In this document: positions 49,101 through 61,692 of the stretch, one piece after another
Layout of the letters: every line of letters begins with the position of its first letter
How positions within the stretch are numbered: the first letter of the stretch is position 1
From: Oscarella lobularis
Taxonomy: Eukaryota; Porifera; Homoscleromorpha; Homosclerophorida; Oscarellidae
Reading direction: 5' to 3'
DNA: 64,000 bases
Assembly: GCF_947507565.1 (NCBI RefSeq)
Contig: NC_089185.1
Coordinates: 1,426,001-1,490,000 of the forward strand
Program-made: the position numbers and the translations under genes
The notes under the pieces: generated by a model
What the model was told of the DNA's origin: nothing
The model's database searches: none
The model's input: the letters and a program-made list of their open reading frames with translations, nothing else

Positions 49101-49304
49101 AGAGCACGAAAGCTTGTTCGGGCTTGTATAGGTGACATCACGCACGTGCAGCCAGAGCCGTTAGCCTATCAGCATCCAGCAGGTGGAAGAGCGCATGAAA
49201 CCCGGATTGTACAGCGCTACGGCCGTAGTTCACGGACAAGCCCAATTTGGCAAGCGCCGCGATTGTCCGGTCGCTGTCAGAGATAACGTGAAATACAAAG
49301 ACGG

Positions 49305-50250
49305 AACTTGGATTTCGAGCAGGTGACTGAAATCGCTATTCATGACGTCGCGTTTGCAATTTTTTATGATAGGTAGTCACTTTATCGGTTTTTGAAGCGA
49401 ATATTCAATTCGTGGGAGGCCTGTGGAAGGGCGGATGGTACTATTGCGTTCTTAGTCCATGTTGTGAAGAGGGAAACTTTTAATTAAGGTCCTTGAAAAG
49501 AAAGCTGCTGAGGAGGTCGGGAACAAGCTGTTGTCCGCTTTCAATACTCCATCTTTCCATTTGGATTAATCAGTTTTAAATCATAATGATGGTCAATTGG
49601 TAATTTAGGAAATAGTTGCGAGGAATTCTATTTTAGGGGAGCAGGAAGAAATTGGGGTTCATTTGAATTTGAGACTTTCATCTGAAATTTGTCTATCTCA
49701 GCAAAGTGACGAGTGATTCTATTTGCACTGACCATAGATGTAATAAGAATTTACATCTATGCACTGACAAAGTAATTCCTATAGCGTCCCCTAGTTGACA
49801 TCAAGTCATATCCGAGAACGAGGCAATGGGGCCAACGTGTTTTGGATCAGATGACGTGCCTGTATGATGTTTTCTCTACTTCTTGTATTAGAACATTTGT
49901 CCACGGGCGCTATGGGAGACTACAAATACCTTCTAAAGGCTTGGCTTCAGAGCGGGAAGAAGGATGAAGCTTGGGAATAGTACGATGCTTCAGCAGACGT
50001 GAGGAATAACGAGAACGTTTTCTTGGAATTTACGAATTTTTTATTGTTAGGCTATAATGAAGCATCTCGTTAAAAAGTCTCCTGGGGGTTTGAACTATTT
50101 TGTAGACACGAAATTTTCTCGAGTTGAACACAAAATGGTTAATCTTTAAGAAGTTAAGCATATTTGCTATTGACTCCGACTCACTCGTAACTTATTGTGG
50201 AAACTTGCAGTACACCATGAATCCATCTGGCCAAACCCCCAAACAAAGCA
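49305..50250 (+). pseudogene. Decayed partial duplicate of the mannosidase I gene
   Basis: Pieces of mannosidase exons in the correct order. The exon end ENLNFEQ is at about 49305, the exon beginning ctttatcggtttttgaagc at 49380, and [11 protein letters not shown]-like sequence at 49490-49550. GAGRNWG-like sequence follows at 49638, then [10 protein letters not shown]-like at 49690, [19 protein letters not shown]-like at 49905-49960, and VKKSPGGL...YF at 50070-50110. Many small indels, in-frame stops and missing exon parts make it non-coding. It ends at the same spacer that follows the intact gene (aaaaaaagtgtcac at 50250). It is a tandem duplicate rather than a retrocopy, because intron remnants are kept. 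Confidence 0.8.
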
Positions 50251-50274
50251 AAAAAAGTGTCACTATGTAAGCTA

Positions 50275-51990
50275 TTATAAACCAAATTCGTTTTTCAAGC
50301 GATCGACTTGTTTCTCGTCGCACAGCGGGATTAACGCGGCTTGACCAATCAGAGACAAGGTCATTCGCAACGTCGACCATATCGTGTCAGACATGGTCGA
50401 TCGTCGTCCGCCGGGACCCATTCCCTGTCGCTGCATGTCGAGCGCCGTCAAGAAGTGCTCGGCCGCTTCGCGACGCGCGCCTAAATTAATGCAGCTGATT
50501 CCCAAATTGTATCGCGCGCGAACGAATCCCGGATACAACTCGAGAGCGCGTCGATACGCCGTCACGGCGTTCTCGCTCTGATTCCCGTTCGCCATCGTCG
50601 CGCCGAGTTTATTCCACAGACGCGCGTCGTCGGGACGGACTTGGAGTGCCGCTCGAAAACAGTCAATCGCTTTTTCATACTCGCCTGACAAATTGAAAAG
50701 AACGCCGAGACCGACTTGAACGTCCGGATCAATGTTACTCGGATTGAGTTGAGCGGCGGAGAGATACAGGTCGCGTATCTGCTGGTGAAGCGCTTGCGGC
50801 ATAATGGAGATTGCCTTTGGGATGGGAACGAGACGTTCGGCAGGCGGAACAAGAGCGCCGTACTCTGGATGAATTTGAAGCCACGCGAGAAGGCTCTTGC
50901 ACGCGTGACTTTGCAACGATTCGTTCGTGTAACTGACGGCGAGCGCGAGATGAGCGACGGAATTTTTCGAATCCAAAGCGATCGTCTTCTCCAGCGCCGC
51001 TATCGCGGCGCCGTCCTGCTCGTTCTCCGCCTGCGTCGTGCCCAAGTATTGCCACGCTTCGACGCGATCGGGCTCGGCTTGGACGGCGGCTTCGAAGAGA
51101 AGAATCGCGTCGGCGAGATTGCCCTCGCGCAGTCGAGCGAGACCCTCTTCGAACGGTTGCGGATGATCCTTGAGCGGATTCTCCTCGTCGAATTTGTACG
51201 CGTCGACGCGACCCGATTCCCACACCGACTCGTATTCGTCGTCCAACCACGGATGGGTTTCGGACGAGACGCGTTCCCATTCGTTCCAGACGCGATTCAT
51301 TTCTGATTCCGATTCTTGTTGTTGCGCGCTTTCGAATTCGTCCGCCCACAGGCGCGACATCTGTTCCGTGACGTCGTCGTGACTCGAGCCGTCGCCGCCG
51401 CCGCCGATGCGACGCACGAAATCCATGAATTTCGTATTGGCCAATTTTGGATTGTTCGACGTTTCGGCGACCAGATCTCGAGCGACGGCGCGCACATCTT
51501 CGCTCTCTCGAAACTCGCTCGCCCACGTTTCCGCATCGCCGACGAATTCGTCGGCCCACTTTTCCGCCGCGGCGGCTTCGGCGGCTGGATGATCACGTGG
51601 CACAACGGCGTCCCATTGGTTGCCGCCGATTTCTTCCGTTCCTGCGCGAATGGCGTCTGTTGCAAACTCGTGTGCCCATTTTTCCGCCGCCGTTGCCGTG
51701 GAGACGGGAGGCGGGTTGCCGCCGTTGATTTGGAGGCCTCGCATCTCTTCCATCAAGCCCTCCATGCCGAACGTACGCGGCGCTCGATACTGGCCTGTTT
51801 CGCGGAGATATTCGTCAACGTAATGGTCGGCTAGGTCGTGCCGTAACCCGATTGGAGGTCGTTCAGTATGAAGTTGCTGTCCCAGGACGTCCTGCTGAAA
51901 CGACTTGTCCTGGATGGCGTGCGAGGCAAGATTGACAAGAGGATTTGCCGTTCCGCAATCGGCTTCGACGAGGTCTCGCATCATTGCCAT
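50275..51990 (-). CDS. PEX5: PEX5, peroxisomal targeting signal 1 receptor, intronless
   Basis: Cycling receptor that imports PTS1 (SKL-type) cargo into peroxisomes. The start at 51990 gives [18 protein letters not shown], matching the human start MAMRELVEAECGGANPL and including the conserved Cys near residue 11 used for ubiquitin-dependent recycling. Upstream in-frame codons to 52203 do not match the family. The N-terminal half carries WxxxF/Y motifs for PEX14/PEX13 (KWAHEF, KWADEF, TWASEF, LWADEF). The C-terminal half has TPR repeats ([60 protein letters not shown]). The 571 residues lie in one exon, unusual beside its intron-rich neighbours. It is head-to-head with the ROCO gene, 172 bases apart. 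Confidence 0.95.
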   Translation of the reverse strand: MAMMRDLVEADCGTANPLVNLASHAIQDKSFQQDVLGQQLHTERPPIGLRHDLADHYVDEYLRETGQYRAPRTFGMEGLMEEMRGLQINGGNPPPVSTATAAEKWAHEFATDAIRAGTEEIGGNQWDAVVPRDHPAAEAAAAEKWADEFVGDAETWASEFRESEDVRAVARDLVAETSNNPKLANTKFMDFVRRIGGGGDGSSHDDVTEQMSRLWADEFESAQQQESESEMNRVWNEWERVSSETHPWLDDEYESVWESGRVDAYKFDEENPLKDHPQPFEEGLARLREGNLADAILLFEAAVQAEPDRVEAWQYLGTTQAENEQDGAAIAALEKTIALDSKNSVAHLALAVSYTNESLQSHACKSLLAWLQIHPEYGALVPPAERLVPIPKAISIMPQALHQQIRDLYLSAAQLNPSNIDPDVQVGLGVLFNLSGEYEKAIDCFRAALQVRPDDARLWNKLGATMANGNQSENAVTAYRRALELYPGFVRARYNLGISCINLGARREAAEHFLTALDMQRQGMGPGGRRSTMSDTIWSTLRMTLSLIGQAALIPLCDEKQVDRLKNEFGL

Positions 51991-52162
51991 CGCACCTTGT
52001 AAGAGCGCATGCGCACACACTTGCTTCTGTTGGGTCCTTTGCGGAAAAAGGGGTGTAAAGGACGTCGTGCAAGGCGAACCTCGGCAGACTACTTTTTGCA
52101 TTTCGTCGCGAAGAGCGACTACCGCAATAGCGGCTGTCACAGAACGTTGGCGAAACTGAAAG
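51991..52162. promoter_or_regulatory. Shared head-to-head promoter of PEX5 and the ROCO gene
   Basis: 172 bases separate the two start codons. No TATA box or clear known element is visible. The minus-strand PEX5 frame happens to stay open through it. Confidence 0.45.
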
Positions 52163-55100
52163 ATGACATCGTCGGCTTGTTCTGTGATCAAACGGTTAAT
52201 CAATTTAATCGAGAAGGGACATGACGATGAACTGAAGCAGTTTCTCTTGAAGGAAAAAGGATTTCAATTCGAGCAGGTGGTCCTAAATAACTCTTTTTTT
52301 TTGCAATTGTAAACTTTGAAGGTCTCTCTCGTTTCGTTAGTACGACCTTTCCTTGTCAGCCTTTCATTTTGTGGCTGGACGAAAGTTTGAGACGGCAGAG
52401 GAAGCGGATGAGTGGCTTGATCAGTTTGAAAAGAAAAAGATTAATGAGCCGTCTCCGGTATCTATACGTTTGGATAGGTGAATTTATTGGATGCTTGTAT
52501 GCAGATTAGTCAACTCTGCCCACTTCATTGTGCGTGCAAGTGGGGAAATAGTTTCGGCGTCAAATGGCTCATCAGTCACAATGCAATTTTCTTCCGGAAA
52601 GACAGGGTATGACTTGGAATTTATTTGAAATTGTTTTACTGATTCTCGTTGTTTAGATTGGACGTACGCCCTATTTTTATGCCTGTGCAAGTCATGTTGA
52701 TAGAATAAAGAAAATGCTTATTTTGGAAGATCGCGGATACAAACTTTCACCACTTGACTTTGTAAGGAATTGATATTGACTGGTAATAGACGCATTAACC
52801 TGAATAGGTGTTTGCGGCTGAAAATCAATTCACGTCACCTGAGGAAGTTCACGAGGTTTTCCATCATCTTGTCAATGAAAAAGGAATGATTGTCAACGCC
52901 ACTGATAAGGTTCTACAGTATAAAATGCTTTTTCGTTTGTTTGCCACATGTGCAATTTAGTATCAAAGCACCCCTCTTCATCATGCGTGCTTGGATGGAA
53001 GCTTTTTTGTTGTGAAATGGCTCGTGGAGCACAACGCTGTTATTAATATTCTTAATGAGGTTTGAAGATTTTACTTGCTTGCAATACTTTTTTCTCTTAT
53101 GACGTCACGTTCAGTGGGGCAGTACCCCTTTTATGTTTGCGTGCGGAAGTCGCATTGATCGCTCCTTGAAAGTTCATTACTTGAGTGAAAAAGAAGCTGA
53201 CTGTTCAGCGAAAGATAACGTGGGATTTGATGTTGTTTTGGCTACTCAAACAAATCGTTGTCTTTTTTATTCAGGACGGGAAGACGGCTTTGTTCTTCTC
53301 CACCGCCGACTCAAATTATGAAGATGACGTGAGAGATGTTCTTCGATATCTTATTGTTGAGAAAGGCATTGATGCCAATTCAATTGATAAGGTTGCATTC
53401 TATTGATATTCCATATCGTCATTTGTCTATTTTTATCTTTAGGAAGGAAGAACACCTCTATTACACGCATGTGGTTATCACCCTAATTTAGTTATCATTC
53501 AGGAACTAATTGAATTGGGAGCTAATGTTTCTGCCAGAGATAAGGTTGGTTGAAATTTTTATTTTTTGACTTGCTCTCTATTCCAATTGTTGTAGATAAA
53601 CCGAAATGCCTTGCATATGGCAGCACGAAGCTTTGGCAAAGACAAGTCAGTTATTTATTTATTGATTGAGAAGGGTGTTGACGTCACATCTGAGGACAAA
53701 GTAACGTGTTTTCATTTCAAAATAAAAACAAAGTCTAAACTTTATTTTTAGGAAGGAAATACTCCTCATCAGCTGGCAGTTGATGGTGAAATCAGAATGA
53801 TCCTTCGGCAGCATTTCGTGCGTCAGCATTTTTATTGTTTTGTTTTCTCGTATGTGATTTATGTAATAGGAAACCGTCCGCTTTTCGATCCTTCAACGAG
53901 AAAAAGTTCGCCCTGACTCAATCAAAGTGTGCGTGATTGGCAGTGAAATGGCGGGGAAAACGACGTTCGTCAATTCTCTTCTTCAACTTGATCGCCGCCC
54001 AGTTGAACAGAAAGATCGCACAGCTGGCGTTGAAATCCACAACCGCGAAATTCCGGGAGTGGGCAAAGGAACCACTTGGGACTTTGGTTCTCAATCAACC
54101 TTCCACAGTGCTCACGGTCTTTTCTTTCAACAATCTAATACAATGCTCTTTCTCATCCTTCCAGTTCGAGAAGGAGAAAAGATGACGTCAGAAGCAGTTC
54201 TTCTTCAAGAAGGACGATTTTGGTGTGCGTTCGCCAAGGCTTCATTGCGACCGCTTCCTCCGCGGTTGAGGCCGCTTATTCGTCTTTTCATGATCTTTAA
54301 TTTGATTGGTTTGAGTGAAGAGGCGAGAATTAAATTTAGCTTTCAGCTTAAACGAGTCGCCGATATTATTCGGAAAGAATTTGGTGACACGTTTAAAATC
54401 TCACACGTAATCGAAATGGATTGCAGTAACAAGAATTCAGTTCACATGAATGAGTGTCGCGTCACACTGAGAAAAATTCGTGAGGAAATGCTCGAGGTAA
54501 TGATTGAGTCACTTGGTTCACTTCACTTGAACAATTTTCTATGTACACAGGCAGCTGATGATGTTCCCAAGTTGTGCCATGCCATCGAGGAACATCTTTC
54601 TCTGCCTGAGAAGAAGAGAAAACGTCCATTGGGCTATTTTCTGACAGCAGAAGAATTTGAGAAGTGGGTTGCTGAAGAGGTCAGCATCGCTCTGAGTGAA
54701 GACGAGAAAAAAGTTGCTGTCCAATATCTTGACTCGTCCGGAATAGTGAGTTTTTTGTTATAAAACGGGTTCTGTGTCATTGACCGTAATTGTTTTTTAC
54801 GTAGATTGTTAATCTGGGTCGTCGAATTTGCGTTCGGCCTCTCTGGCTTTGCCACAGCGTGATCGGCCCTCTTCTCTCCCCGCCCTATTTTCCATTTGGC
54901 ATGCCGATCCGAAAATCGGGAAAGGCGTCCAAAGATGATATGGAATCGGCTCTTAGGGCTTTTCAAAATCATCTTAAGGAAAAGGGCACCCCGTCTTCGT
55001 TCGTGGTGACAGCTGACGAAGCAATTGAAGTTCTCCTCGACCTTGATCTGTGCATTCCAGTAAAAAACTTTCCCGGAGTATATCAGATTCCGGCCCTTCT

Positions 55101-56119
55101 TTCTAATTCAATTCCTCACGACGCCTGGGAGGAAGATCCGGAGCTGGACACGTATCGTGGCCAACGATACGAGTGCGATCATTCCATCGATATCATCTCA
55201 CCGTCTTCATTCGCCGTCTTCCAATCTCGCTGCTCTCGCTTGGCCAACACGAGTCACGAGGCGTGGAAAGACGGCGTCAAGTTAGTGAAGATTGTCGAAG
55301 ACAAAGAGGTCGAATGTCTTATCGAATCGGGAATAAAGAAAGAGCACTGTTGCATTGACATCATCCTTCGCTGGTCAAGCAAAAGTGCTTCTCAGAAATT
55401 AGCAAAGGAGTTTCTGATTGAGCTGAAATCAATGATAGCTCGAGCGTGTGACGAAAGGAGTCCGGGAGTTGTTCTAAACTGGTTCTATTTAGACAGTTCT
55501 CATCTCCGACGACATGACGAAGATCCGGCTATTTACTCGTACAGTGACGTAGATCAGAAACTCAACGGCGATACTATTGATCACAAGCTGTTTTCCACTC
55601 GACCAGAGAAACACAACCGTTCTCGTGTCCGAGATTTGGTAATCATTGAGGAGAAACAGAACGTTTCCAAGGTACTAAATGAAGTGAATAAAACTGAGAC
55701 GTTCAGTTCTCAATAGTTTACTTTAGGCTGTTGGGTTTTCTGCCAATCCTGTTGAGGCTAGTTGCAATTCTGGTATACATTCTGTATCAATTATTGCTTT
55801 ATTGATTGGCCTGCGTGTTTATTTAGACTCTTTTCCTGACGATGATCAGTTGGTATCAGTAGAGTTGATGAGAGCGTGCGCCGCCGTGAAAGGTTCCAAA
55901 TGGGACGACATCGGCGCTTTTCTTATCAGCTCCGTCGATCTTGATGATATTCGCGAAGTCACTCGCGGCAACGTCGCTCGCATGGTCAAGGTGCTGGAGT
56001 GTTGGAGCATAGGAGCAAAGTCGCCTACGGTAGGCAAACTTTTAGCGTGGTTTGAGCAGGTTGGTGTCAGCCAAAGAGCTATCAAAATGAAATTTGAAGA
56101 ACTGTATGGATGCCACTAG
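52163..56119 (+). CDS. Ankyrin-Roc-COR-Death ROCO protein (DAPK1-like without kinase)
   Basis: Predicted cytosolic ROCO GTPase. The start at 52163 gives [19 protein letters not shown]. About ten ankyrin repeats follow, mostly one per exon ([78 protein letters not shown]). The Roc GTPase has the P-loop GSEMAGKTT and the switch DFGSQ, where many Roc domains have DxxGQ. A COR domain follows ([58 protein letters not shown]). After a short Ser-rich exon at about 55729-55774, the last exon is a Death domain ([40 protein letters not shown]). DAPK1 has ankyrin-Roc-COR-Death preceded by a kinase, and no kinase is present here. Likely a signalling or cell-death adaptor. Confidence 0.85.
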
Positions 56120-56390
56120 AAAGTCGCACGTACGTTTAATTTTTGAGGTATAATATGTTTAGGATTTTTGTACTACGTGCGTAAGCATTGAGTTTTCTCA
56201 TCCTTCTTCTCAAAGTTCGAGTGGATCAAGGGTTATATAGATTACACGTTTTCCGTTTTCATGTCGGTAGAGAGAAATTTCGAACCGCAGGTGGTTACGT
56301 CATTGTTTCGACGTCACATCGTGGTCACACGATTGGTTACGTCATTCGTTACGTCGCTGTGGGCCGTCGCTGTCGCTGTACTCTACCCGA

Positions 56391-57847
56391 ATGGCCGAGC
56401 GTCGAGTTCTCTCCATTCAAAGTCACGTCGTGCGAGGATACGTCGGAAATCGATCGGCCGTCTTTCCACTGCAAGTGCGTCGTCTGTTTCGGCATCACGC
56501 AGCAAGCTCGTGACTTTGTTATCTCACAGTTGTATTGCAGGTGCTCGGTTTCGAGGTCGATTTCGTAAATTCAGTTCAGTTGTGCTCGCACACTGGTTCG
56601 TTTTGACATTTGCATGAATTTTTCCTTCGTTTCTGACGTCATCGTTTCTAGGATACAAACACTTTAAGGGTCAAGTCTTGGGTAGCGAAGATTTGAAGGT
56701 GCTAGTCGATGGACTAAGATCAAACAAGCTACTGGACGACTACACTCACCTTCTGACCGGCAAGCATAACACATATTTATTTATTTATTTATTAGTTTAT
56801 TTATTTTTCTCGTTAGGTTACATTGGGTCCAAGTCGTTCTTGGAAGAAGTTTTGTCTGTAGTGAAGGAGTTGAAGGAGAACTGTCCGGGTCTTGTGTATG
56901 GTAGGCGTGGATTTTATGTAAAGATTTGTTTTCATACTTCATAGCTTGATTTCCGTTTTTTAGTTTGTGATCCAGTCATGGGTGACAATGGACAATTGGT
57001 GAGCCTGCATTTGATTTTAGGAATAGACTGCTTAACGTTTTTGTGCAGTATGTCCCTGCTGATTTGAAGGCAGTCTACCGTGAACAGTTTGTTCCTATTG
57101 CTGACATTCTGACACCTAATCAATTTGAGCTAGAGTACGGTATCTCACACATAAGATATCTAGGTAAATACAATGAAAATTTTAGAATACTTAGCGAAAT
57201 GGAAATTAAAACGGAGCAAGATGCTTTGAAGGTGAGTACAGGATGTTATTCATTGCCAACACCAATAAATAGAATTTTTTAGGCAATAGCTTCCCTACAG
57301 AAAAGAGGAGCTAAAGATGTGGTGCTATCAAGCTCTGACTTTCCTGGCAAGGAACCAAATACTATAGTTGCACTGGGACGATCTCGTTCAGGTTTTCAAA
57401 ATTTGTTTTGTTTTGGCAGTTTTCCCATGTTTTCTTATAGGAAAGTCATTTCGCATTGAAATCCCTCGCCTTCCCGTTTCATTTGTTGGGTCTGGCGACG
57501 TCTTTGCTTGTCTACTGCTTGCCTGGTCGTCTCAACACGCCGACAACTTACAAGTACGTGGTTATTGTACACTTCAATAGATTGGCTAATTGCCCCCTTT
57601 TTTCCAGCTGGCCTGTGAACAGACTGTGGCCTCTTTGCAGGCAATATTGAAACGTACTGCAGAATCAGCTAAAGGTTTATAAAATAATATGTTTTAGATT
57701 TGTTTTTGTGATTGTGCATTTTTAGCAAAAGTTGGAGATTCCGAGCCAACTCCTAGGGATCTCGAATTGCGTCTTGTGCAGAGCAAAAACGACATTGAGA
57801 CTCCGCCCACTGGCAATCAGCCAAAAAGCGAAACAGTGGACTTCTAA
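56391..57847 (+). CDS. PDXK: Pyridoxal kinase
   Basis: Phosphorylates pyridoxal, pyridoxine and pyridoxamine to make the PLP cofactor in the cytosol. From the ATG at 56391: [20 protein letters not shown], then [19 protein letters not shown] and [13 protein letters not shown], the conserved substrate-binding start. Next come [37 protein letters not shown] and [17 protein letters not shown]. The last holds the GxGD anion-hole Asp (GTGD in many kinases, GSGD here). The C-terminus ends ETVDF. The seven or so introns are short; one holds a TTTA repeat at about 56773-56808. The length of about 310 residues agrees with the family. Confidence 0.93.
56773..56808. repeat. (TTTA)n microsatellite in a pyridoxal kinase intron
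   Basis: About eight TTTA/TTTG units next to the splice acceptor. Confidence 0.85.
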
Positions 57848-57972
57848 TAGAATTTTCCTCACTTTGATTTGTTTTTTCGAGCTGAAATCACGTGCTGACA
57901 CGAGATGCCCATATATGGCAGTCGCACGCAAGACGTCCCGTACGTACGTAGCTTCTCCACATCGCATTCAGA

Positions 57973-60290
<2,318 letters not shown>

Positions 60291-60391
60291 AAATACACTT
60301 GCTGGTCATCGTTATCGTTGGTTTGATGGTCCGATTAACTGCTTTTTTTCTGTTTGTACAATTCTTCTTAGCGCACTCGTGTCTGACGTCA

Positions 60392-61001
60392 CATGCGATG
60401 AGTTCGACGTTTTTTCGTTCTCTGAAGCTGGGAAGGATATTTAGTACATTTCGTCGCTCTCATTTAGCACGAATACGTCGTTACTCACTAGAAAAGCAAC
60501 AAAAATCGTATGAAATGACCTCCTTATCTGTGTTCCATAATTTGACGCGATTCTTCTCAGGGTCAATATCAATTTTATCGATCGAGATGGCGAAGAAATT
60601 CGAGTCAAAGCGCGAATAGGTGACAACCTGCTCGAAGTCGCCCATGCGAACGATATCGACTTGGAGGGCAAGAAAATCGAGGGGCACACCCACACACCTA
60701 AAGAGCGTTCGTCTCTAGGCGCTTGCGAGGGGACTGTCGCTTGCTCCACGTGCCATCTAGTTATTGACGAAAAGTTCTACAACAAAATAGATGAACCTCC
60801 GTCAGAAGAAGAGCTTGACATGCTAGATCTGGCTTTCGGACTTACGGACACGTAAGATGATGATCACATAGATCTATGCCTGCGCCACTTGACAGAGTCA
60901 TCTTTAGATCGAGACTAGGATGTCAAGTAATTGTCTCGGAGAAACTAGACAATATGACAGCGTGCATACCATCAGAGCATCGAGATATGAGAAATGAATG
61001 A
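60392..61001 (+). CDS. Mitochondrial [2Fe-2S] ferredoxin (adrenodoxin-like, FDX1-type)
   Basis: Small electron carrier of the mitochondrial matrix, serving Fe-S cluster and steroid or heme pathways. The Arg/Ser-rich N-terminus (MSSTFFRSLKLGRIFSTFRR) is a presequence. The ferredoxin core is VNINFIDRDGEEIRVKARIG, DNLLEVAHANDIDLE, the cluster-binding ACEGTVACSTCHLVI, DEEP-type acidic helix EELDMLDLAFGLTD, then after an intron SRLGCQVIVSEKLDNMT. The Cys at CEGTVAC, C of CSTC and the later LGC bind the cluster. The ending LDNMT is closer to FDX1 than to FDX2. About 17 extra residues (KKIEGHTHTPKERSS region) interrupt the core before ACEGT. They may be a 51-base GC-AG intron read through (60667-60718). 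Confidence 0.85.
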
Positions 61002-61692
61002 GAACACAATATCTAATATGAAGTATGTTGAAATGTTTGATAAATGTACATAGATCCTGCTACATATGCTGGAAAATCAGCTTGGGAACTCTTTATTCGC
61101 CGTTTCTTTGTGAGATGCTTTGGTCCAAGCATAGGCTGTCTTTCCGATCACATTTCCACGCTTCAGACTTGGATCAACTTTACGACAGAATGTAGTTATG
61201 TCTAAGCAACGTCTGTAGGAAAGGTGAGACGGTGAGACGCTGAAACAGCGGAAAAAGAAAGAAGGCGTAGGAGACGCAATAATTTTCATTTTTTCTGGTA
61301 ACCTTATCCGGGAACTTATGTCTTGCCCTTGCCTCTCTGTAGCTGTCCGGCCAGCTATTCAGCGACCATGAATCGCATCCAGATATGCATGCAGTAGCTG
61401 ACTCCTCTCACCGCAGTGAATCATCTTTCAGGTCAAAGTCGAGCTCGGTAGGTCGATGCTGTCTCGAACTCCAACAACATCGTTGTCTCGGAGCACAGAA
61501 AGTGTTTTCGAGAGGCGTTTAATGTTTATTTCGAAAACGAGCGGATTACGTATATCGGGGCCCCCTTCGTGTACTGCATGTCACGTGCCGTGTCAGACTA
61601 CATTTACGTAAAGTACACGAATACAACGCACATGGTAGAATGTTCAGTAGCATTCTCATAAATTAAGTGCTGCGTCGCGGTTACTTTGTTAA
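61002..61692. other. Convergent intergenic stretch, 690 bases
   Basis: Between the ferredoxin 3' end and the helicase 3' end. Mixed composition with several short unsupported frames; I see no RNA gene or repeat in it. Confidence 0.4.

Larger units (their letters stand above)
45262..49462. mobile_element. Duplicated 4 kb unit, copy 2, with a Crinkler/RHS-type gene
   Basis: Matches 4903-8880. It sits exactly at the junction between the PEX5 stub (45165-45385) and the decayed mannosidase copy (49305-50250). Relative to copy 1 it has one extra block of about 270 bases (48349-48620) and small indels. No terminal inverted repeats or transposase are visible. Because both flanking stubs are explained by the neighbouring genes here, this locus keeps the ancestral setting, and copy 1 is the derived insertion. 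Confidence 0.7.

Noticed and set aside
49305-50250. Second functional mannosidase gene
   Set aside because: Exons are incomplete, with stops and indels in the frames, and key catalytic exons are missing; it is a decayed duplicate.
50735-51559. Arg-rich minus-strand frame of about 274 codons
   Set aside because: A shifted frame of PEX5 on the same strand; the PEX5 frame shows the family motifs.
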